A DNA stretch of 38,983 nt from Chthonomonas calidirosea (GTDB lineage Bacteria; Armatimonadota; Chthonomonadetes; Chthonomonadales; Chthonomonadaceae): the NCBI GenBank assembly GCA_945878775.1, contig CAMCUQ010000013.1, forward strand, positions 1 to 38,983, read 5' to 3'. The notes beneath the pieces are model-generated. The model worked only from the letters and a program-made list of their open reading frames with translations, was not told where the DNA came from and made no database searches. Position 1 is the stretch's first letter. The number at the start of each line of letters is the position of its first letter. This document shows, one piece after another, positions 16,811 through 27,250 of the stretch. Both the position numbers and the translations under genes were made by a program.

Positions 16811-19534
16811 TTAGGGTCTACGTTTGGTTATGTCGAATTTCTCTCCAGTGAGGGGTGTGTTCAGCGGCACAGGGCGAATCGTACCGTTGGGAGTAAAACC
16901 TGCCGGCGTGATCATAATGGCGTCTATCGCGAAGGAGTACTCCTGTTTTGCCTGATTGGGACCAATGACATAGAGGCTGATAGATTGACCGGGACCCTTT
17001 TTAAGATTGGCTGTGCCAAGCATAGTCCACCCAAACTCTTGCCCCAAGTATCTCTCACCCACCACACGTTTGGTTTCAGGATCGCGCTCAGGCTCCGAGT
17101 TCATTCGCCAACGGAACGGCGAAGTTGATCGTCCTGGTATGCTTCCCGCCAGCCAAACGTTATAGCGACCATCATCTAAGACATCAAAATTATACCTCAC
17201 GCCATACCCAAATCTACCGGGTGGTGATTGTGCCTGAAGCTTGAGATAGGAACCTCGACTCGCCTCCACATTCAAGGCGACCTCCGTGAAAGTGTGGATG
17301 TCTCGGAAAGGGCGCTCTCCTTCAATCCAAATATAGGGGACGGTATGATCGATTATCTCGTCTAATTCTGGGCGTGATTGAATAAAGGCGATCTCAAAGT
17401 TGCGTTGTGCAAAATAGTTTTTTGCCTGCTCTAGTCGCGCTCTCTCCTGAAGTCCTGTTGTCACCTTCTGCCGAACGCCTATGTCCGTCAAACCTTGGAA
17501 CTGTATGATGGTGTCAAAGGCGGCTTCCGCTGGGAAGAGCGTCTGTTTGTTGGGAACGAAGATCGTGGGTTTGTCATCCAGAACCACTTCGATCACATCT
17601 TTGCTTATTACTTTGATGGGAACAGGGGTTCCATCTGCGCGAAATGCGAAAATGTCTTTTGGGCGTCCCACTACGAAGTGAGTCTTGCGCGGACCACGAA
17701 GCGATTGGATTACGTAGCGGGAGACGCTGTCACCATTCTTGAGCGAGTAGCCCGAATAGGCGGGCCACCAATCCAGTGCCTCTCCCTGAACGAATCTTCC
17801 CATCCAGAGGACTCTGGTTGTGCCTGGAACAATGCCATAATGCCCGTTGCCCGGAGAATATTGTGGGAAGGTGAGCGTTTGGGGCGCATCGTTGACCAAA
17901 GTGCCAGATATGCGCTGGACGTTGGAAAGGCTCTCGGCAAGCCATGTTAGGCTTTGATCCGAAGTGAGCCAGTCGTAGAGTTGTTTAGGCTCGCTGTGGA
18001 AAGTTGCGAAGTAGTATCCTTTAAAGCCATAGCGCACGGACTGGTCAATGTCGTTTGCCAATGCCCCCGCTACGGTATAGGTAGGCGGAGCATTGTCACT
18101 CTTGTTTGGGTCGGGTGGGGTGTCATAGAGGGCAGGCTCCGCCTCCACCTCTGTAATGAGACTCCAAAGAGTGCGTTTCCCTTGTTCGAGGGCACTATAG
18201 GCGGGCGCAAGAATCTTGTTGGCGAAGGTAGGATCACTGGATTTCAGAGCGACACTAAGACCATCGTAGCCCCCCTCCGTATCAGGATTGAGGAAGATGG
18301 GGTGCAACTGGGTCCATGTATAGACCACAGGAACACTGACGACTTGCTTCTTGAGGAGGTTCGCCATAGTGTTCATGTAGTAGAGGATGCTCTCATTCCG
18401 AAACTGAAGGAAGTCCTGCCACCATTTGGAAAGTCGCGTGTCGCCTGTTGGTACAGAACGCCGCTTTTGCTTGTCAAAATAAAAGGGAATGCCTCTGTTA
18501 TTTGCCCACAGTGGAATGAGCTGTGCCAGTTGGGCATGGGTCTTGATGTCGCTCTCCACTAGCCCCCAATTTTGTCGAATCTCTTCCAGGTTTGGGTACT
18601 GACGCCCAAGCCACGCCTCAAACTCCACTTGAAAACTTGCCGAATCGGGGATCAGATAGTCTGTCTCGCCCTCCATGCCGATGTGTCGCGCCAACGGATC
18701 GAGGAAAAAGCGTAATCCCGCCCCAAACTTTATCTGTTTGAGATAGGAAATGAGTTTATCACGATAGGCATCGAAGCCTGACCAGAGATCGGGAATAGAT
18801 TCTGAATGTGCAGGAAGAGTCTTATGTGGATAGAGGAGCGCAACGGTGCGCCCTGTTCCGGCAGGAGGCTCAACGGGAATGGCGATCACGGGAGACGTGA
18901 TTTTTGCGATGGAATTTTGAAGAACAGGGCGGCTGTTGCTGATGTCGTAGAGATAGTAGAGGGCACTATCGGTATTTGTGACGGTCCACTGGGCAGTGAG
19001 GCTTTCGCGGGTATCGTAACGATAGGTGCTTGGCTTGACTACGGTTCCTGTGAGTGGGGTGGTCATGCCAATCCCAAACGACAGCCCATACTGAAATTGG
19101 TTGTTATCGAGATAGCTTATGAGGCGTTGAAAAGCGGGAAGGGGAATCTCCATCAAAGGTCGGTCTTGCCATATCAGCAAGTCCTTTAGCCCCTTTGCGG
19201 TCAGTGCCTCTAGTGCCTTTATGTCGGCTTTCCAAGCTGCCTCTGAGGGGTCTTTTAGGGAAGACGGAATGAATCTGCCTCCCACGGGAAAGTAGGGCTT
19301 CGTGTCCCAGAGTAGGGTGTGCCGTTCGTTAATTGACCAGTTATGGACTCCACCAGTAGCATCGGTGTAGATGCCGGACGTGACTATCTTCTGAGGAGAC
19401 GTCTGGTAGAGTGAGGTCTCAACCTGTGGTTGAGGTTGTCTCTGTTGTGCGAATGTGGGGGCGACACTGCCACTGAGCAAGGCAAGGGGCAAAAGAGTGT
19501 TACGCCAAACAACAAGCCGAGTTGAACTCATCAT
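16811..19534 (-). CDS. Large secreted protein, possible beta-galactosidase/GH42-like TIM-barrel hydrolase
   Basis: Signal peptide MMSSTRLVVWRNTLLPLALLSGSVAPTFAQ; HTLLWDTKPYFPVGGRFIPSS, W..FLQFRNESILYYMNTMANLLKK; C-terminal beta-rich segment. Family by gestalt only. Confidence 0.5.
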   Translation of the reverse strand: MMSSTRLVVWRNTLLPLALLSGSVAPTFAQQRQPQPQVETSLYQTSPQKIVTSGIYTDATGGVHNWSINERHTLLWDTKPYFPVGGRFIPSSLKDPSEAAWKADIKALEALTAKGLKDLLIWQDRPLMEIPLPAFQRLISYLDNNQFQYGLSFGIGMTTPLTGTVVKPSTYRYDTRESLTAQWTVTNTDSALYYLYDISNSRPVLQNSIAKITSPVIAIPVEPPAGTGRTVALLYPHKTLPAHSESIPDLWSGFDAYRDKLISYLKQIKFGAGLRFFLDPLARHIGMEGETDYLIPDSASFQVEFEAWLGRQYPNLEEIRQNWGLVESDIKTHAQLAQLIPLWANNRGIPFYFDKQKRRSVPTGDTRLSKWWQDFLQFRNESILYYMNTMANLLKKQVVSVPVVYTWTQLHPIFLNPDTEGGYDGLSVALKSSDPTFANKILAPAYSALEQGKRTLWSLITEVEAEPALYDTPPDPNKSDNAPPTYTVAGALANDIDQSVRYGFKGYYFATFHSEPKQLYDWLTSDQSLTWLAESLSNVQRISGTLVNDAPQTLTFPQYSPGNGHYGIVPGTTRVLWMGRFVQGEALDWWPAYSGYSLKNGDSVSRYVIQSLRGPRKTHFVVGRPKDIFAFRADGTPVPIKVISKDVIEVVLDDKPTIFVPNKQTLFPAEAAFDTIIQFQGLTDIGVRQKVTTGLQERARLEQAKNYFAQRNFEIAFIQSRPELDEIIDHTVPYIWIEGERPFRDIHTFTEVALNVEASRGSYLKLQAQSPPGRFGYGVRYNFDVLDDGRYNVWLAGSIPGRSTSPFRWRMNSEPERDPETKRVVGERYLGQEFGWTMLGTANLKKGPGQSISLYVIGPNQAKQEYSFAIDAIMITPAGFTPNGTIRPVPLNTPLTGEKFDITKRRP

Positions 19535-19589
19535 TAAGGGGGGTGTCCTGTCTAGTTGCCGAGGTGGGGCATGGGCGGGACCGCGCGTC

Positions 19590-19940
19590 TTAGTATTCGG
19601 AAACAGGTGAGAAATGTATGATCGTGACGGTGTCTTCAACCGAAATATCTGCGCCATAGAGCCGTTGCATGAGGTGCACTACATCTTCAGTCGTCCGAAA
19701 CTCAGGGTTCTCTTTTTGTACTTCACGGGGGGAGAGTTGATCAATGGTCTTGACCTCAACTCTGTCGAGAATACAAGTGAACAGTTTTTGGCGACGCCCA
19801 AATCGGGGACCGATTGTCACCCATGCCAGCATACCCGATTGGTACTTGTCCGATTTGTCGCCTAGTCGTATGGTCAGGGTCTTGCGTCCATTTTTGAGAA
19901 CCTCTTCATAGAACTCCGAATAAAAGTTCAGGGCATACAT
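19590..19940 (-). CDS. ASCH-domain protein
   Basis: Small alpha/beta protein: LNFYSEFYEEVLKNGRKTLTIRLGDKSDKYQSGMLAWVTIG...LFTCILDRVEVKTIDQL. Confidence 0.7.
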   Translation of the reverse strand: MYALNFYSEFYEEVLKNGRKTLTIRLGDKSDKYQSGMLAWVTIGPRFGRRQKLFTCILDRVEVKTIDQLSPREVQKENPEFRTTEDVVHLMQRLYGADISVEDTVTIIHFSPVSEY

Positions 19941-20234
19941 CAGGTTGGTTTCGTTCCTTCTTGCAGAGAGATAGACTTATGCCTCACATATTATCATATA
20001 AAGCGCATGGCGTCAACCGCTATCAGCGCCTGCGGGTTGTCCGCATTGTGAGAATTCGCTCATCCGTTGTAAATTACACGGTGTCTCTGTGAGGAGAAGG
20101 CACGATGCGCCCTGCGGATATTGACGCTGTGGAGAGTGTGGAAAGTTCTATGCCACGGCATCCTGCTTTTGATAGGGATAGAATGTCGTGAGATGGGTGC
20201 TAGGAAGGGGTTGGCTGGAACAGACAAAGCACAC

Positions 20235-20275
20235 AAAAAAACAGAGTGCAAGTGGTATGACTTTCACCTACACTC
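20235..20275 (-). terminator. Rho-independent terminator after the LolA-like gene
   Basis: Minus strand GAGTGTAGGTG-N10-CACTTGCACTC (11 bp, two G-U pairs) followed by TGTTTTTTT. Confidence 0.75.
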
Positions 20276-20298
20276 CGTTATTATCTTGCTAAATTCAA

Positions 20299-21177
20299 TT
20301 AGCGGGTCTCTTCAAAAATCTGCTTGGCTCCGGCAGGGGGCGCGAAACGGAATGAATCGAAGTTAAGTGGCGAATTGGGTTGCTGGTCTTTATGATCCTC
20401 TTCAAGCACCATGCCTTGAACCAAGAGGCGTTCTTTCACGCCGGGGCGCTGGAGCTTGACTTGCCACATGATGTTCATAACGGCGCGAGTAACGAGATAG
20501 GTCTGCTTATCTATCCAAAGGCGTACCACGCAACGATTTGCCATGAAGTTCTGCTTGCCCACCATGCCTGTCAACCAAGTCATATCAACGGGCGATTGTA
20601 TGACGTAGTTATCCTTGCCGCCACGTTTCTCTGCGGGAAGTACCTTGAAAGCTTTGGCTTCGCGTGGGAGGTCTTTGGCGATCATGAAGCCGACCGGACT
20701 CAGTAACTGCTGAATATTCATATCCAAAAGCTCTTTCGCGACCTTCTCGTATTGAGCGACGGTGGTGACAAAATTGCCTGTGTAGTTGCGTTGGGTGAAG
20801 ATGTTTTGGCGACCGCCATAGATGGTTACTTTTTTACCGTCGGAATATATTTGTAGGGTTCCCGACTGTGGGTCTGAAGTCGTCGAAACGAACGCAGAGG
20901 GCTTTTGGTATTTCAGGCTTGCTGTCTGAATCTGTTGGGGACCACCCAACACGACGATCTTTGCTTCCGAAGTCTCCGAGTAGGTATTTAAGTTGTGATA
21001 GGTTTGTATCATCTTTCGCGCGATGGCGTTGCCGTCTTGTGCGTGCGCCATTGGGAGTATTGTGATCCCCATTCCCAATATGAGTGCTATGGGAGCGAGG
21101 GAACGGAATGCGCGGTGTGTGGGTTTGAAGAACACTTGCTTCCTCCTTGTAAGTTGACTGAACCCGTATAATGTCAT
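20299..21177 (-). CDS. LolA-like / DUF2092-type exported protein
   Basis: Signal peptide; ARKMIQTYHNLNTYSETSEAKIV...LKYQKPSAFVSTTS...QIYSDGKKVTIYGG...RLWIDKQTYLVTRAVM. Confidence 0.65.
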   Translation of the reverse strand: MTLYGFSQLTRRKQVFFKPTHRAFRSLAPIALILGMGITILPMAHAQDGNAIARKMIQTYHNLNTYSETSEAKIVVLGGPQQIQTASLKYQKPSAFVSTTSDPQSGTLQIYSDGKKVTIYGGRQNIFTQRNYTGNFVTTVAQYEKVAKELLDMNIQQLLSPVGFMIAKDLPREAKAFKVLPAEKRGGKDNYVIQSPVDMTWLTGMVGKQNFMANRCVVRLWIDKQTYLVTRAVMNIMWQVKLQRPGVKERLLVQGMVLEEDHKDQQPNSPLNFDSFRFAPPAGAKQIFEETR

Positions 21178-21315
21178 TATGGTTTATTGTACCCTAGTCT
21201 ATAGTATACAACGAACTCCTGTTTTGTCAACGGGTGTTTCACCTCTCCCACCAACGCGCCTCTCTCTACTCTTCATGCGAAAATGCGATCTCAGAATGCT
21301 TTGCACGGTATAAGG

Positions 21316-21367
21316 TTTTCTGGCTCCCAAACAAGCGAAAGAGATCGTTTGCCTGAGAGCCAGAAGG
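21316..21367. other. Intergenic two-part hairpin, possible structured RNA element
   Basis: TTCTGGCTC (21318-21326) pairs perfectly with GAGCCAGAA (21357-21365); inner CAAAC/GTTTG stem; no T-run. Confidence 0.4.
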
Positions 21368-21419
21368 TTCCTCTGTCTGCGGTTATACGTTGCGATGCTT
21401 CTTTTGCAAGGCGAGAAAA

Positions 21420-22706
21420 TTACACCTTCCACCCTGATCGATAGTGTGCCTGAATAAGAGCATCGGCGGCAGGGCAGTTTTTGGCACGCAGGCGCTTGGC
21501 ATCCCATTCTAATTTTTGCCCCACACGGAAGGCGACATTCCCAAGCAGAACGGATTCAGTGAGCGCACCGCTGTAGTCAAAGTTGCAGGTGGTGGGACCT
21601 CCTGTTTTGCACGCCTGTATCCATTCGTTGTGGTGACCAATCGAGTTGGGAATGGAGGGGGTGGGGGGAGTATAGTCCTTGAAGTCGTTTTCAGGGAACA
21701 ACTTATACTGCCCGTAGTCCGCCATCATCATGCCTTTATCTCCAATAAAGAGGTTGCCTCCGCCCCATTGTGGCAACCCCTTCTCCTTGAGAATAGGAGG
21801 TGTGCGATCACCGTCGTACCAAGTGAGTTGAACCTCTTTGCGCTTGCCTTGTGCGGGGAAAGTGTAGTGAACGGTGATCCAAGGCGGAGTTGCATAGGGA
21901 TGTACGGCGGGACCCTCTGCTGAGACCTGAGAGGGATGGCGTAGCCCCAATGCCCAGAACGGTAAATCCATGTGGTGACACGCCATATCGCCGAGGGTTC
22001 CCCCTCCAAAGTCCCAATAACCGCGCCAGGTTGCGGGCAAGTAGTCGGGATGGTAGGGACGCTCGTCTGCGGGTCCAAGCCACTCATTCCAGTGGATATG
22101 GGCAGGAACGGCAGGGGTGTCTGTAGGCTTGTCTTTGCCAGACCAAACCTTGCTCACCCAAGTATGAACCTCCGTCACATTCCCAATCGCGCCACTCTGG
22201 AGAACCTCTACCACACGACGGTAGTTGTTCTCTGCGTGTATCTGCGTTCCCATCTGAGTGACACGCTTATATTTTTTTGCTAGCTCCGCGATCTTGCGTG
22301 CCTCCGAAACGGTGTGCGTGAGAGGTTTTTCGCAGTACGCATGAAGCCCCGCATGGAGTGCAAGCGATGTTGCGGGGGCGTGATGATGATCTGGTGTGCT
22401 TATCACAACGGCATCAAGACCCTTCATCTCCAGCATTTTGCGATAATCGTTATAGACCTTGGCTTGTGGGAATCGTGCCTTTGCCCGCGTTAGGTAGTTG
22501 TCGTTCGTATCACAAAGCGCAACGATATTTTGGCTCGCGACTCCGTTCAAGTTATCGCCGCCTCGGTTATCCACTCCAATAATGCCGAGGTTTAGCTTGT
22601 CGTGAATCGAGTCTTGGTTTCCTTGCGCCGCATTAACCAAGGTCATGCCTGCGCCCAGAAAGAGACCCTTTTGTAGAAACCTACGCCTACTGAAATCTTC
22701 TGCCAT
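21420..22706 (-). CDS. Gfo/Idh/MocA-family oxidoreductase with Tat signal
   Basis: MAEDFSRRRFLQKGLFLGAG (RRxFL), LGIIGVDNRGGDNL, YNDYRKMLEMKGLDAVVISTPDHHHAPATSLALHAGLHAYCEKPLTH. Confidence 0.93.
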   Translation of the reverse strand: MAEDFSRRRFLQKGLFLGAGMTLVNAAQGNQDSIHDKLNLGIIGVDNRGGDNLNGVASQNIVALCDTNDNYLTRAKARFPQAKVYNDYRKMLEMKGLDAVVISTPDHHHAPATSLALHAGLHAYCEKPLTHTVSEARKIAELAKKYKRVTQMGTQIHAENNYRRVVEVLQSGAIGNVTEVHTWVSKVWSGKDKPTDTPAVPAHIHWNEWLGPADERPYHPDYLPATWRGYWDFGGGTLGDMACHHMDLPFWALGLRHPSQVSAEGPAVHPYATPPWITVHYTFPAQGKRKEVQLTWYDGDRTPPILKEKGLPQWGGGNLFIGDKGMMMADYGQYKLFPENDFKDYTPPTPSIPNSIGHHNEWIQACKTGGPTTCNFDYSGALTESVLLGNVAFRVGQKLEWDAKRLRAKNCPAADALIQAHYRSGWKV

Positions 22707-22731
22707 GCTCCCGCTCCTTTAGAATCGAGTG

Positions 22732-24630
22732 TTATACGAAAAGAATACGTTCATCTCCCACACGCCGTGTGAATCGAATGGAATCGAGGTACTCCAATAC
22801 CTGAAGTGCGAACTTCCGATTCGATTCTGTGGCGTCTCGTAGCTCTCCAACAGTGACTTTGCCATGCTCCTCTATGATTTTGTTTACGGTCGTCTTGAGC
22901 ATCTCTAGTGTGCCTAAATCGTAGTAGATACCTTCGGCAATGCGGACAAAATCACCTCGTTCTGCGCCCACGCGCAGTAGAGCAGTGATAGCGTCGGGCG
23001 GAGCCTGTACGATCCTGCTCACCTCATCGATAGTGGGGGTTGCGATCCCGCGCTCCCCATAGAACTGCACAATACGTGCCAAAAGCACCTGTTGGCGTTC
23101 ATTCAGTTGCACTTGGAAGCTTGCACGCCGGACAGTGCTAGCTTCTACCACGATTTCGCTCTTGGATTGCCAATAGCCGATGAGCGATCCGAATGCACGA
23201 GGATCGCAGTCACGCCCCAAGGAACCGCGCAACTCCTCTTTTGGGATACCTGCCCGAAGCGGAAACTGAGTGTGGTAGGCATCTAAGGCAGAAAGGATAC
23301 GAGCCGTGGCACGTTGGAGTTGGGACGCGTGAAACGCTCTGTCACCGGAAAGCACGAAAGCGCGCTCATGTCCCCGAAGAGTCTCTAGTGCCGTCTCCGC
23401 CTCTATTGGAGGCATTGCTGCTGCGGTAAAAAGGTCTTTCTTTATGATCCCGTATGCGAACCGTTGTAGGATTCCCTCAATCAAGTCTTCTGGGGTTCCT
23501 CGCTCTCTCGCCTCCAGTGCGTTCAAAACCTCTTCGTTTGCTTTGCGGTGACGTTGTGGCTCCACATCGAGCACCGTTCCTCCTCCAATCGTCGTCATAG
23601 GAGAATAGGCACGAACGACGAATCTGTCTCCTCTTGCACAGGCAAGCTCAGTCTCGGCGCGGAACTGTATGTAGGCGCGATCCTTTGGTTCCAGCACTTC
23701 ACGGTTATCTAGGATACGCACTCTCCCGATCAGCTCTGCCGTTCCGATATGGACCCGCACCCGTGCTCTGTCCTTGAGGGGCTTCACATTGGGTAAAAGC
23801 TGAAGCGTAGCATCGAACACCTGAGTTTTGTTCATGGTTCCGGGAGCGGCTAACTGCGCTCCGCGCTCAATCGCTTCGGTCTCCACCCCAGCCACGTTGA
23901 CCGCAACCCGCATTCCTGCAAACGCCTCAGAACATTTTGCACCATGCACCTGCAAGCCACGAACGCGCGTTGTGATTCCTTGGGGAACGATCTCTACTGC
24001 ATCACCTACATGGATACTTCCGGCGACGAGAGTACCCGTGACGACGGTTCCAAAACCAGGGCGGGTAAAAACGCGGTCAATGGGAAGCCGGAACGGAAGC
24101 GAGGCGTTTCGTGTTTCTGCTCTACTGACCGACGACATGAGCACTTTTTTGAGGGCTTCGATCCCCTTGTTTCTGGTGGATGCTACCTGCATAATGGGCG
24201 CATTCTCCAAAAACGTGCCTTTCAGCGTGGTTCGAACGTCGTCTATCACAGTCTCAATCCAGTCTCGATCCACGGTATCACACTTAGTGAGTGCCACGAC
24301 ACCATTTTTTACGTCCAGTAGGCGAAGAATATCGAGATGCTCCCGTGTTTGAGGCATAACGCTCTCATCTGCCGCGATGACAAGCAGAACGAGATCGACA
24401 CCACTGGCTCCCGCCAGCATATTCTTGAGGAAACGCTCGTGCCCCGGCACATCAACGATTCCGGCAATGGTTCCATCTGGCAGTTTCAGCGCGGCGAAGC
24501 CAATATCAATGGTCATTCCCCGCTCTTGCTCCTCTTTCAGCCGATCCGGATTGGTTCCTGTGAGTGCCTGTATAAGAGTGGTTTTGCCGTGATCGACATG
24601 CCCTGCTGTCCCTATGATGACGTGTTTCAT
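22732..24630 (-). CDS. selB: Selenocysteine-specific elongation factor
   Basis: [60 protein letters not shown], and C-terminal winged-helix-like region of the right length. Confidence 0.93.
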   Translation of the reverse strand: MKHVIIGTAGHVDHGKTTLIQALTGTNPDRLKEEQERGMTIDIGFAALKLPDGTIAGIVDVPGHERFLKNMLAGASGVDLVLLVIAADESVMPQTREHLDILRLLDVKNGVVALTKCDTVDRDWIETVIDDVRTTLKGTFLENAPIMQVASTRNKGIEALKKVLMSSVSRAETRNASLPFRLPIDRVFTRPGFGTVVTGTLVAGSIHVGDAVEIVPQGITTRVRGLQVHGAKCSEAFAGMRVAVNVAGVETEAIERGAQLAAPGTMNKTQVFDATLQLLPNVKPLKDRARVRVHIGTAELIGRVRILDNREVLEPKDRAYIQFRAETELACARGDRFVVRAYSPMTTIGGGTVLDVEPQRHRKANEEVLNALEARERGTPEDLIEGILQRFAYGIIKKDLFTAAAMPPIEAETALETLRGHERAFVLSGDRAFHASQLQRATARILSALDAYHTQFPLRAGIPKEELRGSLGRDCDPRAFGSLIGYWQSKSEIVVEASTVRRASFQVQLNERQQVLLARIVQFYGERGIATPTIDEVSRIVQAPPDAITALLRVGAERGDFVRIAEGIYYDLGTLEMLKTTVNKIIEEHGKVTVGELRDATESNRKFALQVLEYLDSIRFTRRVGDERILFV

Positions 24631-25604
24631 CCGAGCATCTTCAGGGTTGTTTCGCGCGTTACATAACACCCCTCATTCAGCACTGGCTCTTCAGAGGTTG
24701 CAGAAGCCCACTGCCAAAGCCTATCGGGTGCATGGAATCCCGAATAGGTAGAAGCTCCCCCATAGAGTCCATCCTTCCGAATGGCGATGAGTGCGGCTCC
24801 GTAATGGTTGTGCAGTTTGGGGGGGCGTTTGCGAAGCAGATAACGTAGGGTTTCGACACATGCTTCTGTTGGTGTCAAACCGCGCTCCATGAGCATGACA
24901 ACCCGATAGCTCACGCAGGCTTTCATCATCTCATCCCCATGCCCTGTACCCGCAGCCCCTCCTATTTCGTTATCCACATAGAGACCAGAGCCGATAATGG
25001 GGGAGTCGCCAACGCGCCCCGGCACTTTCCACGCCATACCGCTTGTGGTGCAACCCACGGCAAGGTTTCCGTGCGCGTCGAGAGCGCAAAGCCCTATTGT
25101 GTCGTGATCGTCGGGCGTCGCAAGAGGCTTAGGGGGGACATGGCTGGTGGGACCCAAGTCGAAATGTGCGACATCGGAATCTGTCTGCGTCTTGCGCCAC
25201 TCCTCGTAGCGTTGTCGGCTTTCATCAGTCAAGAGGTTTGCCTCTGGAAACCCCTCTTTGCGGGCAAATAGCATCGCGTTGTCGCCTACAAGCATGACAT
25301 GGGGCGTCTTCTCCATAACACGACGCGCTACAGAAATGGGGCGTCGCGTTCGGCATAACCCACCAACAGACCCTGCGGCATGATCTGCCCCATTCATGAT
25401 CGCGGCATCTAGTTCCACTTCACCTGCGGCATTGGGAAGCCCCCCGTACCCAACTGAATTGACGGCAGGGTCTTCTTCTGTTAGGTTGCCCGCTGCCTCT
25501 ATCGCGTCCAGGGCAGAGTGTCCGTCATGTAGGGCTTTCCATCCAACCCGCGCCGCATCAACTCCAAACCTCCACGTTGCCAAAAAAACAGGTTCTACCG
25601 GCAT
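24627..25604 (-). CDS. Isoaspartyl peptidase / N4-(beta-N-acetylglucosaminyl)-L-asparaginase (Ntn hydrolase)
   Basis: DHDTIGLCALDAHGNLAVGCTTSGMAWKVPGRVGDSPIIGSGLYVDNEIGGAAGTGHGDEMMK; ATGA overlap with selB. Confidence 0.92.
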   Translation of the reverse strand: MPVEPVFLATWRFGVDAARVGWKALHDGHSALDAIEAAGNLTEEDPAVNSVGYGGLPNAAGEVELDAAIMNGADHAAGSVGGLCRTRRPISVARRVMEKTPHVMLVGDNAMLFARKEGFPEANLLTDESRQRYEEWRKTQTDSDVAHFDLGPTSHVPPKPLATPDDHDTIGLCALDAHGNLAVGCTTSGMAWKVPGRVGDSPIIGSGLYVDNEIGGAAGTGHGDEMMKACVSYRVVMLMERGLTPTEACVETLRYLLRKRPPKLHNHYGAALIAIRKDGLYGGASTYSGFHAPDRLWQWASATSEEPVLNEGCYVTRETTLKMLG

Positions 25605-25635
25605 TCAATAGGCTCCTTTTACGAATGATTTCGCC

Positions 25636-27180
25636 TCACTTGGCGGGATTGGCAAACAGGATAGTCCAATAGGGTATTTTGTTTCCGTTCGTGTCGGGTT
25701 GAGCCATCTCTACAAAACCGATGCCAACCTCTTTTATTTCTGGGTCCAGCAAATTGAGATGATAGATTCGCTCTTGCTTTACCCAACGATCTAAAACGGC
25801 GTCTGGTTCCATCAGCCCCATCGAGATATTCTCGCGCACGGTGAGGGCGTTATAGCCACTCTTGCGAACCCGCTCATCGGGGAGAGACGCTCCAGAACCT
25901 ATATGGCTGAAGGAGTTGCTCTCCATCATACTTTTCGCGTGGGCACGTGCGGTTTTTGAGAGGGTGAGACTCAGTGTTAGCTCAGCAAGACCTCGCTCTT
26001 TGCGCTCTTTATTTAGACGCTCAAATAGTTTTTGCTCCGATTCGCTCAATCGGAATTTGAAGGGCTTCTTCTTTGGCGTAAATGGCACGGGATCGGCTTT
26101 TGGCGGATCGAGAGTGGGAGGAGGACTCGCGGGGATCGGATTTGGCTTTGCGACGATGGGCGTCTCAGATTTCTTGGGTGCAAAAGTGGGAAGCGGCTCT
26201 AGTGGGGGAGGGGAAGCGTTTGTCTGATTTAACTCCTCGTAAGCCAACACGTTCGCGGAGACAGAATCCTCGGCGGAATCTCCCTTTCCGATCAACACGA
26301 CCCGCATCCCTTCCGAAACACGAGACCACTCCTTGGGGCTTTGCAAATCAGTAGCCCGCAGAATCTTCGCGCCGGTCATTTTTATAGTGATACGTTTGGG
26401 TGCGATGATGGAGGTTGATATCCCATCGGGTTGAGTAGTAGAGAGAAGATCGAGCTTTAACTCTGTTCCCTTCTCTGAAATAGAGCGTACTATTCCATCA
26501 AGTCGAACCTCTCCTTTTCGAGGGCGAATCTCGTTATGGATGAGTGTGACGAGTGGGGCTTCAATCCGTTTTGCCATTTTCAACGATGCCGTGGGGTTGA
26601 TGCACCCTTCCAGACCATACATCTCAAAATGGCAATGGGGATCGCCGCCACGTGCATTCCCGCTGTTGCCCACCCAAGCCAAGAGTTGTCCTGCAAATAC
26701 ACGATCCCCATTTTTTAGCCCTGCAACGAAGGCATAGTCTGGAGTTCCATTTCCATCGGTTGTGCCGGGAGTATCGATATTAATGTGCATATACTTGACG
26801 GTGTATCCGTTGTCTCCCACGAGAGTCAAGCGGTTATGCCCTGTGGGAGTTGTCGCGGTAAATATCTGAACGACACCGTTAAAGGCTGCCACAAGCGGGC
26901 GCATTTTGGGAGCCATGAGGTCTTCGCCATGATGAACCCGTTTGCCAGCGATCACATCGATATTGAAGGTATCGGTCCAATCGACCTTCCCAAGTACAGG
27001 GAAGATCATGGGAACGATAACCTCGTCTTGAGAGTGGCGAGCCAGCCCCCCACGCGTCGGCAGATTTGTGCCACGTTGTGGTATGCGGGGCTTTTGAGGA
27101 CTGTTGGTCTGTCCCCAAGCAAGGCTCTGTAATGTCAGCCCTGCCGAGAGGGTGATAAGGCATGATGCTCGCCATTTCAT
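25636..27180 (-). CDS. Secreted M23 (LytM-like) domain fused to C-terminal CAP/SCP domain
   Basis: VHHGEDLMAP, YTVKYMHI, GNSGNARGGDPHCHFEMY (M23 HxxxD/HxH); Pro-rich linker; LFERLNKERKERGLAELTLSLTLSKTARAHAKSMMESNSFSHIG...VRENISMG (CAP). Confidence 0.82.
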   Translation of the reverse strand: MKWRASCLITLSAGLTLQSLAWGQTNSPQKPRIPQRGTNLPTRGGLARHSQDEVIVPMIFPVLGKVDWTDTFNIDVIAGKRVHHGEDLMAPKMRPLVAAFNGVVQIFTATTPTGHNRLTLVGDNGYTVKYMHINIDTPGTTDGNGTPDYAFVAGLKNGDRVFAGQLLAWVGNSGNARGGDPHCHFEMYGLEGCINPTASLKMAKRIEAPLVTLIHNEIRPRKGEVRLDGIVRSISEKGTELKLDLLSTTQPDGISTSIIAPKRITIKMTGAKILRATDLQSPKEWSRVSEGMRVVLIGKGDSAEDSVSANVLAYEELNQTNASPPPLEPLPTFAPKKSETPIVAKPNPIPASPPPTLDPPKADPVPFTPKKKPFKFRLSESEQKLFERLNKERKERGLAELTLSLTLSKTARAHAKSMMESNSFSHIGSGASLPDERVRKSGYNALTVRENISMGLMEPDAVLDRWVKQERIYHLNLLDPEIKEVGIGFVEMAQPDTNGNKIPYWTILFANPAK

Positions 27181-27250
27181 TGTCTTGGACTCTCCTCTCC
27201 TGTTTTGCAGGGCTTTATGCTTCAGTGTTATGGAACCCTAAAAGGCGAAA

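Noticed and set aside
17954-18562. 202-aa plus ORF antisense to the large secreted protein
   Set aside because: Shadow ORF within a continuous 908-aa gene; no domain recognised.
23828-24352. 174-aa plus ORF antisense to selB
   Set aside because: Antisense to the conserved SelB GTPase region; low-complexity translation.
22732-24630. Selenoprotein/SECIS within the window
   Set aside because: No ORF here looked prematurely stopped at TGA with conserved continuation; the 38885 TGA lies in a hairpin, not conserved coding sequence.
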